Both the position numbers and the translations under genes were made by a program. Of a stretch of DNA of 46,742 nucleotides, positions 1 through 9,416 are shown in pieces; the first letter of the stretch is position 1; every line of letters starts with the position of its first letter. The notes under the pieces were generated by a model. It had not been told where the DNA came from and did no database searches. It saw nothing but the letters and a program-made list of their open reading frames with translations. The DNA comes from JBCAWW01 sp039024315 (GTDB taxonomy: Bacteria > Bacteroidota > Bacteroidia > J057), in assembly GCA_039024315.1 (NCBI GenBank), contig JBCCQN010000040.1, forward strand, positions 1 through 46,742, written 5' to 3'.

Positions 1-57
1 CTCCCAGCAGGGGAAGAATCTATCGATTCGCTTGCGAATTTCCCCTCTTGGGAGGGG
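1..57. repeat. GC-rich inverted repeat at left edge
   Basis: Bases 1-15 pair with bases 40-54 with two mismatches. Bases 42-47 (CCCCTC) and 52-57 (GAGGGG) form a tighter alternative hairpin with a TTGG loop. The stretch after it (GGGGTGGGCA) resembles intergenic repeats I know from Bacteroidota genomes, though that is from memory. It lies about 110 bases beyond the pyruvate carboxylase stop codon, so it could also help end that transcript. The window begins inside it, so its full extent is unknown. Confidence 0.5.
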
Positions 58-167
58 CCAGGGGTGGGCATGACACCATCAGAACATGATTTTTTACCAC
101 TTTTTCGCTGAATAATCCCTTAGCTTGACGCGAATGCGATAACTATCGGGACGCGGAACGATCATCC

Positions 168-3100
168 CTATTCCAATTCCACTACGAGATCGTCTTGCTC
201 TACCATCTCTCCTTCGCCTAGCGGTACATTTTTCACGCGCCCCCCCTGGCTAGCAGTGATAGTGGATTCCATCTTCATGGCTTCGATCACGAATAGCGGT
301 TGATTTTTCTCGATTTCATCGCCACTGGCCACAAATACCTTCGTCAAGCGGCCTTGCAGTGGGCTACCAATTTCTTTGTCGCTCATCGCCTTGCGATGCG
401 CTACTTTGCTGACCACTACATTGTTATCGCGAATCTCAACCGAACGAGTACGGCCATTGAGCTTGAAGAAAACCAAGCGCTGACCATCTTCATTGGGTTC
501 GGACATGTATAGGAATTGTATAAGCAAGGTCTTCCCTTCTTCAATCGTAACGGTGATTTCTTCGTTCGCCTGCAAGGGATAGAAAAAGGCTAAAGTCGGT
601 AGCTTACCTACTTCATCATAAAGCTGTAAATGCTCGTAGTAATCCGCAAATACGCGCGGGTAGAGTTTGTAGGATAGGAAATCCAAAAAGGTCATGCGAG
701 GATCGCTAAACTCCTTTTTGAAGGCTTCAAACTCTGGTTCAAACTCCACTGGATCCATATAAGCATTGGCACGCTCGGTATAGGCTTTTTCACCCTTGAG
801 CACAAGAGATTGCAGTTTTTCGGGGAAGCCTCCATGTGGCTGACCAAGCTCTCCCCTAAAAAATGCCTTAACCGAATCCGGAAAGTCGATGGTATCGCCT
901 CTACTCATGATATCCTCTTCCGACCAACCATTGGCTGTCATAAAGAGCGCCATATCACCCACTACTTTCGAGGACGGGGTAACTTTGACGATATCCCCAA
1001 ACATCTGGTTGACAGTAGCATAGTTTTGTTTGATAAGCTCAAACTTATCTTCTAGACCCAGTGAGCGAGCCTGCGGCAACAGGTTAGAGTATTGCCCACC
1101 GGGAATCTCATGCTTATAGACTTCTGCCGTGCCTGAACGCAGCTCTGACTCGAAAGGATAATACCAAGTCCTGACAACCTCCCAATAATTGGAAAAGGCA
1201 TCTAAAGTGCCTAGATCAACAGGCAGTTCACGTTCGTGGCCTTTGAGCAGCGCCACGACGGAGTTAAAGTTGGGCTGTGAAGTCAAGCCCGACATCGCGC
1301 CCATCGCCACATCTATGACGTCAACCCCTGCTTCTATGGCTTTGAGGTAAGCCGTAGCCTGATTGGAGGAGGTATCGTGCGTATGAAGGTGGATCGGAAT
1401 GTCAATGGACTCCTTGAGGGCCGAGACTAAGCGTTCCGCGGCGAGCGGCTTCAAAAGACCCGCCATATCCTTAATCGCCAACATATGCGCTCCTGCGTCT
1501 TCTAATCTACGAGCGAGATCTAGGTAGTATTGCAGGTTGTACTTAGTACGACTTGGATCTGAAATATCACCCGTATAGCCAATACAAGCTTCTGCAATGG
1601 AGTCGGTTTGTTCGCGGACGGTGCGGATACTTACCTCCATATTGTCGACCCAATTGAGGGAGTCAAAAATGCGGAAAATATCGATCCCTGTCTCAGCCGA
1701 CTTGACGATAAACTTTTGGATGAGATTATCTGGATAAGCTGTATATCCCACGCCATTTGAGCCCCTAAGGAGCATCTGGAGAAGGATGTTGGGGATTTTT
1801 TCTCTGAATTGCTGTAGACGCTTCCAAGGATCTTCGTACAAAAAGCGCATACAAACATCAAAGGTTGCTCCTCCCCACACCTCCATCGAAAAGACTTCTG
1901 GGTGGGTCTTGGCAAAGCTTTCGGCCACGGCCAACATATCAGTAGTCCGCATCCGAGTCGCCAAAAGAGATTGGTGCGCATCCCTAAAGGTCGTATCGGT
2001 AAATTGGATCTCTTTGCGTGCTTTTAGATCTTGCAAAAAAGCCTCTCTACCCATTTCTTTGAGGCGATCTTTGCTACCCTTTGGGTATGGTTGATTGGCT
2101 TCAAAGCTCGGTACGACTGGGGTGCGGAACTTTTTATCTTTATCAAACAGTCTGACGTTCGGATTACCATTGACGCGTACATTGGCCAGATAGCGGATGG
2201 TTTTGGTGCCTCGGTCCAACCAAGGCTTGCTTTGCATCAGCTCCGGATAGCGACCAATAAAGCCAACGGTTGATTCGCCTGCCTGAAACTCAGGGTGGCT
2301 CATCACATTGATCAAGAAGGCTATATTGGTCTTTACTCCTCTGATACGAAATTCTCGCAACGCTCGGTGAACACGTTGCGTTGCCCCCTTTAAGCTACGA
2401 CCCCAGCCTGTTACTTTCACCAACATTGAGTCAAAAAAGGGCGAAATACTTACGCCTGGATAAGAGTTGCCTTCGTCGAGGCGTATCCCAAATCCCCCGG
2501 CATTTCTATACGCTACCAAACGGCCATAATCGGGTTTAAAGTCTGCGATTGGGTCTTCGGTAGTAATGCGACACTGTACGGCAAAGCCATTGCAATGTAC
2601 ATCCTCTTGAGAATGAATATAGATCTGAGGATCGTCTAAAGCAGTACCTGCGGCGATCAGAATTTGCGTTCGCACGAGGTCAATTCCCGTTACCTCTTCG
2701 GTAACGGTATGCTCAACTTGTATGCGCGGATTGACCTCGATAAAGTAAATTTGGCCTTCGCGATCAACGAGAAATTCTGCGGTTCCTGCATTGTTGTATC
2801 CCACATGCCGGGCAATGCGAAGTGCATAATCGTATAGCTTATCTCGCGTTTCTTGGGGTAGGGTAGAAGGGGCAACCTCTACTACTTTTTGAAAACGTCG
2901 TTGGACACTACAGTCTCGCTCAAAGAGGTGGACGATATTGCCATAATTGTCTCCAAGTAGCTGTATTTCAATGTGTTTAGGGTCGTCGATAAACTTCTCG
3001 ATGAAGATGGTATCATCGCCAAAGGCGTTGAGGGCTTCGGCGCGAGCGTCTCTAAATGCCTTGGGCAGTTCATCTTCTGAACGTACCACGCGCATCCCGC

Positions 3101-3617
3101 GACCCCCTCCACCAGAAGCGGCTTTGAGCATAATAGGATAGCCTACATTTTGGGCTTCAGCAAGTGCTGCTTCGGTACTTTCTAGCTTTTGTTTGCTATC
3201 GGGGATGAGCGGAACTTCTACTTCACGGGCTACATTTTTTGCGAGGACTTTGTCGCCCAATTTGAGCATCACATCAGAACGTGGGCCCACAAAGATGATC
3301 CCGTTCTCTTCGCACTTGCGTACAAACTCAACGTTCTCGGAGAGAAAACCATAACCGGGGTGAATCGCATCTACCTGCTTAGCTTTGGCCAATGCAATAA
3401 TGGCGTCAATATCGAGATAGGGTTTAAGTGGCTCCTGTTTATCACCAATCTGATAAGCCTCATCAGCTTTGTAGCGGTGCAAAGAATAGCGATCCTCAAA
3501 GGAGTAAATCGCAACGGTACTAATGTTTAACTCGGAGACAGCTCTGAGGACTCGAATCGCAATCTCTCCTCTATTGGCAACGAGGATTTTTTGCAGTTTT
3601 TTGACGTTACGTTCCAT
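168..3617 (-). CDS. pyc: Pyruvate carboxylase
   Basis: Single-chain, biotin-dependent pyruvate carboxylase. It makes oxaloacetate from pyruvate, bicarbonate and ATP in the cytoplasm, replenishing the TCA cycle. The 1149 residues match the usual length of the one-chain enzyme. In order they show the biotin carboxylase domain (starting near KILVANRGEIAIRV, with the ATP-grasp glycine-rich loop GGGGRGMRVV near residue 170), the carboxyltransferase domain (FTDTTFRDAHQSLLATRMR in the middle), and a C-terminal biotinyl domain with the EAMKMES motif, whose lysine is about residue 1115. It appears intact. The next gene on the same strand ends 120 bases upstream, and the gap holds a small hairpin, so it is probably transcribed alone. 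Certainty about family is very high. Confidence 0.97.
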   Translation of the reverse strand: MERNVKKLQKILVANRGEIAIRVLRAVSELNISTVAIYSFEDRYSLHRYKADEAYQIGDKQEPLKPYLDIDAIIALAKAKQVDAIHPGYGFLSENVEFVRKCEENGIIFVGPRSDVMLKLGDKVLAKNVAREVEVPLIPDSKQKLESTEAALAEAQNVGYPIMLKAASGGGGRGMRVVRSEDELPKAFRDARAEALNAFGDDTIFIEKFIDDPKHIEIQLLGDNYGNIVHLFERDCSVQRRFQKVVEVAPSTLPQETRDKLYDYALRIARHVGYNNAGTAEFLVDREGQIYFIEVNPRIQVEHTVTEEVTGIDLVRTQILIAAGTALDDPQIYIHSQEDVHCNGFAVQCRITTEDPIADFKPDYGRLVAYRNAGGFGIRLDEGNSYPGVSISPFFDSMLVKVTGWGRSLKGATQRVHRALREFRIRGVKTNIAFLINVMSHPEFQAGESTVGFIGRYPELMQSKPWLDRGTKTIRYLANVRVNGNPNVRLFDKDKKFRTPVVPSFEANQPYPKGSKDRLKEMGREAFLQDLKARKEIQFTDTTFRDAHQSLLATRMRTTDMLAVAESFAKTHPEVFSMEVWGGATFDVCMRFLYEDPWKRLQQFREKIPNILLQMLLRGSNGVGYTAYPDNLIQKFIVKSAETGIDIFRIFDSLNWVDNMEVSIRTVREQTDSIAEACIGYTGDISDPSRTKYNLQYYLDLARRLEDAGAHMLAIKDMAGLLKPLAAERLVSALKESIDIPIHLHTHDTSSNQATAYLKAIEAGVDVIDVAMGAMSGLTSQPNFNSVVALLKGHERELPVDLGTLDAFSNYWEVVRTWYYPFESELRSGTAEVYKHEIPGGQYSNLLPQARSLGLEDKFELIKQNYATVNQMFGDIVKVTPSSKVVGDMALFMTANGWSEEDIMSRGDTIDFPDSVKAFFRGELGQPHGGFPEKLQSLVLKGEKAYTERANAYMDPVEFEPEFEAFKKEFSDPRMTFLDFLSYKLYPRVFADYYEHLQLYDEVGKLPTLAFFYPLQANEEITVTIEEGKTLLIQFLYMSEPNEDGQRLVFFKLNGRTRSVEIRDNNVVVSKVAHRKAMSDKEIGSPLQGRLTKVFVASGDEIEKNQPLFVIEAMKMESTITASQGGRVKNVPLGEGEMVEQDDLVVELE

Positions 3618-3641
3618 TATTTATGGCGCAGAAATAGGGGT

Positions 3642-3665
3642 GCCCCAAGTCAATTGTTTTGGGGC
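3642..3665. other. Short hairpin upstream of pyc
   Basis: GCCCCAA at 3642-3648 pairs with TTGGGGC at 3659-3665. On the minus strand it lies after the stop of the outer-membrane protein gene and just before the pyc start. No T-run follows it on the minus strand, so it is a weak terminator candidate and may instead sit in the pyc leader. Confidence 0.35.
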
Positions 3666-3737
3666 TTTTAGGTAAAATGTTGGGATAGGCGAGGTTTGGG
3701 CTAAATATAACAAGTTTTCAATAATAGCCCCTATTTT

Positions 3738-4745
3738 CTAATAATTTTCGTAAACACTAGCGTCAAAAATGCGGAAATCTAAGCCGAGCTTAAAACTGTG
3801 GAGTTGATCGTTACCCGCTTGACGACCCAATAATCCTATGTTGTCTAGATAATCAGTGGTGGTCAAACGGTAAACATAACCGAGATGGAGGCTCAGTTTA
3901 CGATTGAGGTTGAAGTACATACCCGCTGTAACCGGAACGGTCAAGGCCAGAGTGCCGTAGGAACGTTCTTCGGGCGCTCGCGTAGAAAACTTACGGAAGA
4001 GAAGTATCCCATCCTGAGCTTTTGGATAAAAAGCTAAGCCCCCAAGTCCTACACCTAAATATGGTTTAAACGGCGCATCACCTTGGATAGGGTTGATCAT
4101 GAGGATAAACTCACCGTGAATGATATCCGTCTCAGCATAAGTGTTGGGCATGATGAGGGTATCCCGTTCATTGATGGTATAGGGTACAGGTTGTAGATCT
4201 GGGTTTTGCGCCACAAAACGACCGTAACCTAAGTGGAAAGATGGGAGGATCAAACGAGCTGCGTCCCGCCTTAAGGTAGCCGTAAGGCCGGGCTGAAAGT
4301 TGACGAAGCTGCTTTGAAATATGCCTTGTTCAGAGAAGTTGAGGTCGCCATAATAACCCGTAGCGGTATAGGCAATCCCTAAAATGATGTCTTTTTGCGG
4401 GCGATTGGGTTGTTCGGTAGGTGCAGCGCCATCACTGTCAACTTGCGTCTCTGGATTGACTGCTACAGGTCTGGTGCCTTGGGCTGGAGGAGTGGCTCTG
4501 GAAGCTAGCGTAGTACGATTGATGCTATCCTGTTCTCTTTGGGCAAGCCACTTAAGATACTCAGGATTTGGCTGCATGCGTGGAAAACGAGGGTCTCGTG
4601 CATCTATAGAGTCACCATAGATGGCAAACCATTCGAGATACTCCGGGTTAGTGGACATAAAGCGTCTGTTATCCGTAGTATCCTGAGCAGAAAGGCTCAA
4701 GCTCAAGGTCAAGGTGATGAGTACAAGTAGAAGTTTACCAAACAT
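3738..4745 (-). CDS. Predicted outer-membrane beta-barrel protein
   Basis: Unrecognised exported protein of 335 residues. The first 20 or so residues are a clear Sec signal peptide (FGKLLLVLITLTLSLSLSAQ). The mature N-terminus carries two copies of an NPEYLxW motif (residues about 33 and 61), followed by a Pro/Gln/Thr-rich linker. The remaining 210 residues have alternating aromatic/hydrophobic strands with turns such as LGVGLGGLAFYP and LHLGYVYRLTTTDYLDN, typical of small outer-membrane barrels. Function is unknown. It is divergent from the lipoprotein gene at 4935, so the 190-base gap should hold both promoters. An OmpA-like or outer-membrane-protein beta-barrel (PF13568-type) assignment is plausible but not proven. 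Confidence 0.7.
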   Translation of the reverse strand: MFGKLLLVLITLTLSLSLSAQDTTDNRRFMSTNPEYLEWFAIYGDSIDARDPRFPRMQPNPEYLKWLAQREQDSINRTTLASRATPPAQGTRPVAVNPETQVDSDGAAPTEQPNRPQKDIILGIAYTATGYYGDLNFSEQGIFQSSFVNFQPGLTATLRRDAARLILPSFHLGYGRFVAQNPDLQPVPYTINERDTLIMPNTYAETDIIHGEFILMINPIQGDAPFKPYLGVGLGGLAFYPKAQDGILLFRKFSTRAPEERSYGTLALTVPVTAGMYFNLNRKLSLHLGYVYRLTTTDYLDNIGLLGRQAGNDQLHSFKLGLDFRIFDASVYENY

Positions 4746-4934
4746 TTGATCGCAAATTACGATTACCCCGATCTATTCCAAAGGCAGAAATTGTTTTTGC
4801 TTACATTCTTAACAACGCAAAAAAATAATAAAACTGATATCATATAGGAAGATGCTAACATTAAAACTTCTTTAGAAGCCTAGTGTTAATTGATTCATAT
4901 TCAGAAAAAAAGTAAATTAGATCAAGCTAAAGTC

Positions 4935-5429
4935 ATGAATAAATTCAAGTTGCCACTTCTTCTTGCCGCTATCGTTGCCCTAAGTTCGGGTTGCGATCAA
5001 GCCCCTGTTTTTCCGGTAGAACCACAAATTGAATTTCTGGACATCTCCCCCAAAGAAGTACGCAATCTACGTGATTCCGTGGTGGTGCGATTCCGTTTTC
5101 AAGATGGGGATGGAGATCTAGGGCGGGACAATAATGCTGAAAATGACCTTTTGTTGATTGATACCAGACACGAGGATGTCGCGGGTCTTTCTCGCCAAGA
5201 TGCTACCATTGGTTACAGCTTGATGTTATTGACGCCTGATGCCCGTAAGCCGGCTATTCAAGGGGAAATAGCAGTTACCATTCCTGTAGTTGCTGTCTTA
5301 CCTCTGCCCGGCAATGAGGAAGATGATGTGCGCTTTCAAATCGAATTGAGAGATAGAGCAGGTAATCTCGCCAAAGGGATAGACGGTAGCGAAGAAGTGT
5401 ACACAGACTATATCCGTGTCTATAAATAG
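4935..5429 (+). CDS. Hypothetical lipoprotein
   Basis: Small lipoprotein of about 164 residues with no recognised function. I chose the ATG at 4935 rather than the in-frame TTG at 4890, because only the later start puts a basic signal peptide (MNKFKLPLLLAAIVAL) directly before the lipobox SSGC. The acidic calcium-binding-like stretch QDGDGDLGRDNNAEND follows near residue 57. The rest is beta-rich and ends in an ELRDRAGN...YTDYIRVYK segment resembling an Ig-like fold. Proteins of this kind are common in Bacteroidota and are usually anchored to the outer membrane. Its stop lies 10 bases from the convergent speD-speE stop, leaving no room for a separate terminator. Confidence 0.75.
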   Translation: MNKFKLPLLLAAIVALSSGCDQAPVFPVEPQIEFLDISPKEVRNLRDSVVVRFRFQDGDGDLGRDNNAENDLLLIDTRHEDVAGLSRQDATIGYSLMLLTPDARKPAIQGEIAVTIPVVAVLPLPGNEEDDVRFQIELRDRAGNLAKGIDGSEEVYTDYIRVYK

Positions 5430-5439
5430 GCTTCCCTTT

Positions 5440-6690
5440 TCATTTTATTAATTCTATCAGATCATTCGGCAGAGCAAAACTCGCCTGATGGACGTTTTGG
5501 TTATAGTATTTCAGTCCCGCTGGAATTGTTTGACCACCGATTGTGCCCGCGATTTTTCCTTTTACCCCTACGAGGAACGCCCAACTCCCGCCTGGATAGG
5601 TAGGAATACTGGCGAGATAGGGCTTGACTTGTGCTTTGCCTAGAACACTTGTTAGGATATTTACTGCTTCGCAGAACGCTTCCCTCCGATAGCGTGGGGT
5701 ATGACCTGGTACAATCAGGAGACCGTTTGGTCGTAGCATTTGAGATAAGCGTTCGTAAAACGAAACAAAAAGCTCCGCCACCATTTGCATTTGCGGTAAA
5801 TCAACTATAATGAGGTCATAAGACGCCTCCGCTTGACTCTTGACATATTTAAAGGCATCGGCTACCTCCCAGCTATAATTGGGTAAGGCATCCCACTGCC
5901 ACCAATCCGGAAAATGCTTCCGACTGAGATTGACTACTTCCGCATCAATTTCGATCATATGTACTGATTGGAGCCCCTTATATTTGGCCAATTCACGCAT
6001 ACTACCCCCGTCTCCCCCTCCTATCACCAGCACATCTTTGGCTTCTGGTAACATCTGCATCGGGACATGAGCGATCATTTCGTGATAGATATACTCATCC
6101 TGCTCGGTGAGGACAATTTGGCCATCGAGCACCAACATCTTACCGTAGGTAATGGTATCGTATAGCTCGATTTTTTGGATTTTGCTCTGGGTGTGCAACA
6201 GACGTCGCCCTTTGTGTTTGAGGGATATCGCTATTGCTTCGTTTCTTTGGGTAAACCAAATATCCCGCTTATAGGCGGGGGGATTGCTGGGGCTAGATTG
6301 TTTATCATGAGGGAGTTGGGCTTTCGGCGCAGCCGGTAACAAAGCGGTAGCGCCCCTTTGTATCTCTATCGCAGAGTTACTTTTTGCTTTCAGACCTTCC
6401 TTGAGGACACGGAATGCTTGCCAAGGTCGAGTATCAGAGCCACAAGTAAAAAGGTCTACAGCGGCATAACGAGATTCGGGCCAGGTATGGATCGCCAAAT
6501 GACTTTCCTGAATGACAATTACTCCGGAAACCCCATATGGTGAGAAATGATGAAAGGTGAGATTGATGATAGTCGCCTCGGCCGCTTGGGCGGCCCGCTC
6601 CATCAATTGTTCGACGGCAATAACATCATCGAGGATTTCTGGTTCACATTCATATAACTCCACTAAAAGATGACGACCCAAAGCTTCCAT
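5440..6690 (-). CDS. Fused AdoMet decarboxylase / spermidine synthase
   Basis: Two consecutive polyamine enzymes in one 416-residue chain. I chose the start at 6690 (MEALGRHLLVELYECEP) over the longer reading because it places the self-cleaving site exactly as in the Thermotoga class 1b enzyme: Ser55, Glu62-Ser63 (pyruvoyl precursor), His68 and Cys83. A Pro/Ala/Ser-rich linker (about 117-141) joins the spermidine synthase half, which has TEQDEYIYHEMIAHVP and the AdoMet loop GGGDGG at 224-229. The first half makes decarboxylated AdoMet; the second should transfer its aminopropyl group to a diamine such as putrescine. Oddity: the usual D-x-x-D-P substrate motif is DLPQ (297-300), so the second acidic residue is missing. 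A 23-base copy of the dispersed hairpin repeat lies inside the gene at 5659-5681. Confidence 0.9.
   Translation of the reverse strand: MEALGRHLLVELYECEPEILDDVIAVEQLMERAAQAAEATIINLTFHHFSPYGVSGVIVIQESHLAIHTWPESRYAAVDLFTCGSDTRPWQAFRVLKEGLKAKSNSAIEIQRGATALLPAAPKAQLPHDKQSSPSNPPAYKRDIWFTQRNEAIAISLKHKGRRLLHTQSKIQKIELYDTITYGKMLVLDGQIVLTEQDEYIYHEMIAHVPMQMLPEAKDVLVIGGGDGGSMRELAKYKGLQSVHMIEIDAEVVNLSRKHFPDWWQWDALPNYSWEVADAFKYVKSQAEASYDLIIVDLPQMQMVAELFVSFYERLSQMLRPNGLLIVPGHTPRYRREAFCEAVNILTSVLGKAQVKPYLASIPTYPGGSWAFLVGVKGKIAGTIGGQTIPAGLKYYNQNVHQASFALPNDLIELIK
5659..5681 (-). repeat. Dispersed mini-hairpin repeat inside speD-speE
   Basis: This is a copy of the GCGTTCTGCGNAGCAGT repeat within the spermidine synthase half, where it encodes the EAFCEAVNI segment. 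On the minus strand, 22 bases are identical to the copy just upstream of the lipoprotein gene at 9417. The core CTGC-GAA-GCAG can fold into a three-base-loop hairpin. Confidence 0.65.
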
Positions 6691-6799
6691 GCTGTAAATA
6701 TAGGCAGAGAGAAGAATTAGCATTCATCTGCTGCAATAAAATGGCTAGTTTTGCGTCCTTTGGTTGAGCCCCTGAATTGCTACAAACTTGATTTAAACC

Positions 6800-9289
6800 A
6801 TGACCACATTTACCCGACTAGTTTTACTCCTTTTATTGTGGGGAAGCTCGACTACTACAGTGCATGCATTCAAACCAAACTGCGTCAATCTCAATGCCGT
6901 GATTGTTGCCGATGAAAATTGTGGCCAAGCCAACGGCAGCATTACTGTAGATCATGATGGGACGGCTCCTTTTACCTATCAATGGACGCATGATGCCAAC
7001 CTCAACGACAGTATCGCTACGGGGCTTACCCAAGGGACCTATACGGTAAAAGTGATTGATAATGCGGGTTGTGAGGCCGAAACTACCTTGACCTTGATCA
7101 ATACACCGCCCCCTACTGCCAGCTTGGTGAGCGAAACTGATCCTACTTGTTTTGGTGGTACGGATGGTACGGCCACTATCCAAACCGATCCTAGCAATAG
7201 CATTAGTTGGAATACTAGCCCTTCTCAAAGTGGGACCACTCTGACAGGTGTGGGACGAGGTACCTATACCGCTACTGTAACGGATTCGGTTGGTTGTGAG
7301 GTCTTTGTGGTAGTGAACCTGAGTGAACCTAATCCCATTTTGCTTTCCGGTACTACTTTGCCTGATACTTGTGGGGCACCCAATGGGCAAGGAACGGTTT
7401 TTGTCGCCTCTGGAGGGGTAGCACCGGTGGCGTACCAGTGGCCTGCCAGCGCGGGGAATCAAACTGGGCAGACCGCAACCAATCTAAGTACCGGAACTTA
7501 TACCGTAGAGGTTACAGATGCAATTGGTTGTAGCAATACAATCGATTTGACGGTGAGCTCTCGCGATAACGGCTTTGGCGGTTCATTGACAATCAGTCCT
7601 CCTTCTTGCTTTGAAGGGGATGATGGTGAAGTTGTTTTCACTGGAGTGGGCGGCAATGGCAACTATACGGTGGATTGGGTTAATACTAATCAAGCGGTGC
7701 AGGCCACAGGCTTGGTGTTTGACAATGCAGCAGCAGGTTTGTACCAAGCGATTGCTACTGATCCCAATGGCGATGGTTGTGAAGTACGACTAAACTTTTT
7801 TGTTTCCCAACCTGATTCTCTAGAGACGGGTTATCGACTCATTGAAGCTTCAGGCTGTCGTACGGCGGATGCTACGGTTTTTGTAGTTCCGGTTGGGGGA
7901 ACCTCTCCCTACACCACCGCTTGGAGCAATGGCCTCTTTGGCGATACCATCCGCAATATCCGACCCGATCTGATCACTGTAACGGTTACAGATGCCAATG
8001 GTTGTACGGCCGAAGACTTGGTGGCGGTAACGAGTGCACCTGGGCCAGAATTTGAGGTGGAAATATTGCAACAAGACAATTGTGGCTTAGGCGAAGGAAT
8101 AGCCCGCTTAGATATTAGCGTGGGCACCGCGCCCTATGAAGTCATCTGGAATACCAATCCTTTGCAAGCAAGTGACAGCTCCTTGATTGCCACCAATTTG
8201 GTGCGGACGGGTTCAAATGGCTACAGTGTCATCGTAATAGATGCGGATAGTTGTATAGACCGTCAAGGATTTGTGGTGCCGGGGCGTAGGCCATTGCGCG
8301 TGGAGGATCCCAGTGCTACTGATGAATATTGTGATCTAGGGGATGGAACGGCTACGGCCAACTTTAGCGGTGGCACTATGCCCTATACATATGAATGGTC
8401 CACTTCGCCCAAGCAATTTACGCAAACGGCTACGGATTTGATCGCGGGTACCTATCAGGTCATCATGCGGGACTCCTTTAATTGTGATATCAGTACCACG
8501 GTTACTGTCGGGAGTGAGGCGGGCTTTGATCTCGAAGTAGTAGCTACAGACGAATCTTGCTATGGTCAGGAAGATGGTACCGCTCGTGCGATAGTAACAG
8601 GGGGTCGTGGACCCTTTGAATACATATGGGATACTGATCCGCCGCAAAATAGTGCCGAAGCCCTTGGCTTAGCGGATGGCTCCTATGTTGTATTTGTTAG
8701 AGACATTTTTGACTGTCAGCGAACTTCCTTTGGGGTAGTAAATTCCGTCGATAGAGTAGTGGCAGAGTTTGAAGCAGATACAGATTCCTTGGGTCCTTTG
8801 GGCTTGACAGATGCAAGCTTCCGCTTCTTTAATCGCTCCCAGGGTGCAGATGAGTTCTTATGGAGCTTTGGCGATGGCAATGTCTCGACAGAGTTTGAAC
8901 CTGTACATGCTTATGCCGACACAGGTACTTATACAGTCCAATTAATAGCTTCCAATAATTTTAGCGAGTGTCGAGATACTTTTACATTAGGGCCGATCAT
9001 CGTTAGACTGGATGGAATCATTCATGTGCCTTCAGCTTTTAGTCCCAATTCCGACGGCTTTAATGATCGCTTTTTCTTAAGGGGCGAAAATATAGAAACG
9101 ATGAACTTTCGGGTTTACGGGCGTTGGGGAGGCGAGGTATTTGCTGCTAGCGCGCCTAGTGATTCTTGGGATGGGATGTTGCCCAATGGGCGTCCTGCTC
9201 CGGAAGGTGTCTATGTTTATGTGCTAGAAGCTACCCTTTTGGGGGCAAAACCCGTAACGCAAAGCGGTACAATTGTGCTACTTAGATAG
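6800..9289 (+). CDS. SprB-repeat, PKD and gliding-type C-terminal domain secreted protein
   Basis: Large exported protein of 829 residues, predicted to be on the cell surface. A signal peptide (TRLVLLLLLWGSSTTTVHA) is followed by eight roughly 80-residue units, each opening with a Cys-Gly-like turn (NCGQANG, TCFGGTDG, TCGAPNG, SCFEGDDG, GCRTADA, NCGLGEG, YCDLGDG, SCYGQEDG) and holding PYTYxW and GTYTVxVTDxxGC motifs, as in SprB repeats. A PKD domain follows (FLWSFGDGNVSTEFEPVHAY), then the gliding-motility-type C-terminal domain (VPSAFSPNSDGFNDRF...WGGEVF...DSWDG) used by type IX secretion (type B). Such proteins act as adhesins or gliding-surface proteins, but the ligand cannot be read from sequence. 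It is divergent from speD-speE and its start is 110 bases from that gene. Confidence 0.9.
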   Translation: MTTFTRLVLLLLLWGSSTTTVHAFKPNCVNLNAVIVADENCGQANGSITVDHDGTAPFTYQWTHDANLNDSIATGLTQGTYTVKVIDNAGCEAETTLTLINTPPPTASLVSETDPTCFGGTDGTATIQTDPSNSISWNTSPSQSGTTLTGVGRGTYTATVTDSVGCEVFVVVNLSEPNPILLSGTTLPDTCGAPNGQGTVFVASGGVAPVAYQWPASAGNQTGQTATNLSTGTYTVEVTDAIGCSNTIDLTVSSRDNGFGGSLTISPPSCFEGDDGEVVFTGVGGNGNYTVDWVNTNQAVQATGLVFDNAAAGLYQAIATDPNGDGCEVRLNFFVSQPDSLETGYRLIEASGCRTADATVFVVPVGGTSPYTTAWSNGLFGDTIRNIRPDLITVTVTDANGCTAEDLVAVTSAPGPEFEVEILQQDNCGLGEGIARLDISVGTAPYEVIWNTNPLQASDSSLIATNLVRTGSNGYSVIVIDADSCIDRQGFVVPGRRPLRVEDPSATDEYCDLGDGTATANFSGGTMPYTYEWSTSPKQFTQTATDLIAGTYQVIMRDSFNCDISTTVTVGSEAGFDLEVVATDESCYGQEDGTARAIVTGGRGPFEYIWDTDPPQNSAEALGLADGSYVVFVRDIFDCQRTSFGVVNSVDRVVAEFEADTDSLGPLGLTDASFRFFNRSQGADEFLWSFGDGNVSTEFEPVHAYADTGTYTVQLIASNNFSECRDTFTLGPIIVRLDGIIHVPSAFSPNSDGFNDRFFLRGENIETMNFRVYGRWGGEVFAASAPSDSWDGMLPNGRPAPEGVYVYVLEATLLGAKPVTQSGTIVLLR

Positions 9290-9394
9290 CCAATGTAAAG
9301 CATACTATATTTTTGACTTGTAGAGAGGCACGCAAATTGTGAGTTTTACGTTTAGTAGATAGATTTTATCAATCTTCTATCTCAAACTCGAATA

Positions 9395-9416
9395 ATCGTT
9401 CTGCGAAGCAGTAAAT
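9395..9416 (+). repeat. Dispersed mini-hairpin repeat abutting a start codon
   Basis: A copy of the CGTTCTGCGAAGCAGTAAAT element directly precedes the ATG at 9417. Other copies continue GTAAATACGA where this one reads GTAAATATGA. The initiation codon therefore falls inside the extended repeat consensus. Confidence 0.7.

Noticed and set aside
1786..2273. Plus-strand open frames inside pyruvate carboxylase
   Set aside because: They lie wholly within a well-supported conserved gene on the other strand and show no family features, so they are shadows.
6833..8647. Minus-strand open frames across the SprB-repeat protein
   Set aside because: They arise from repeat-rich coding sequence; no signal, domain or start context supports them.
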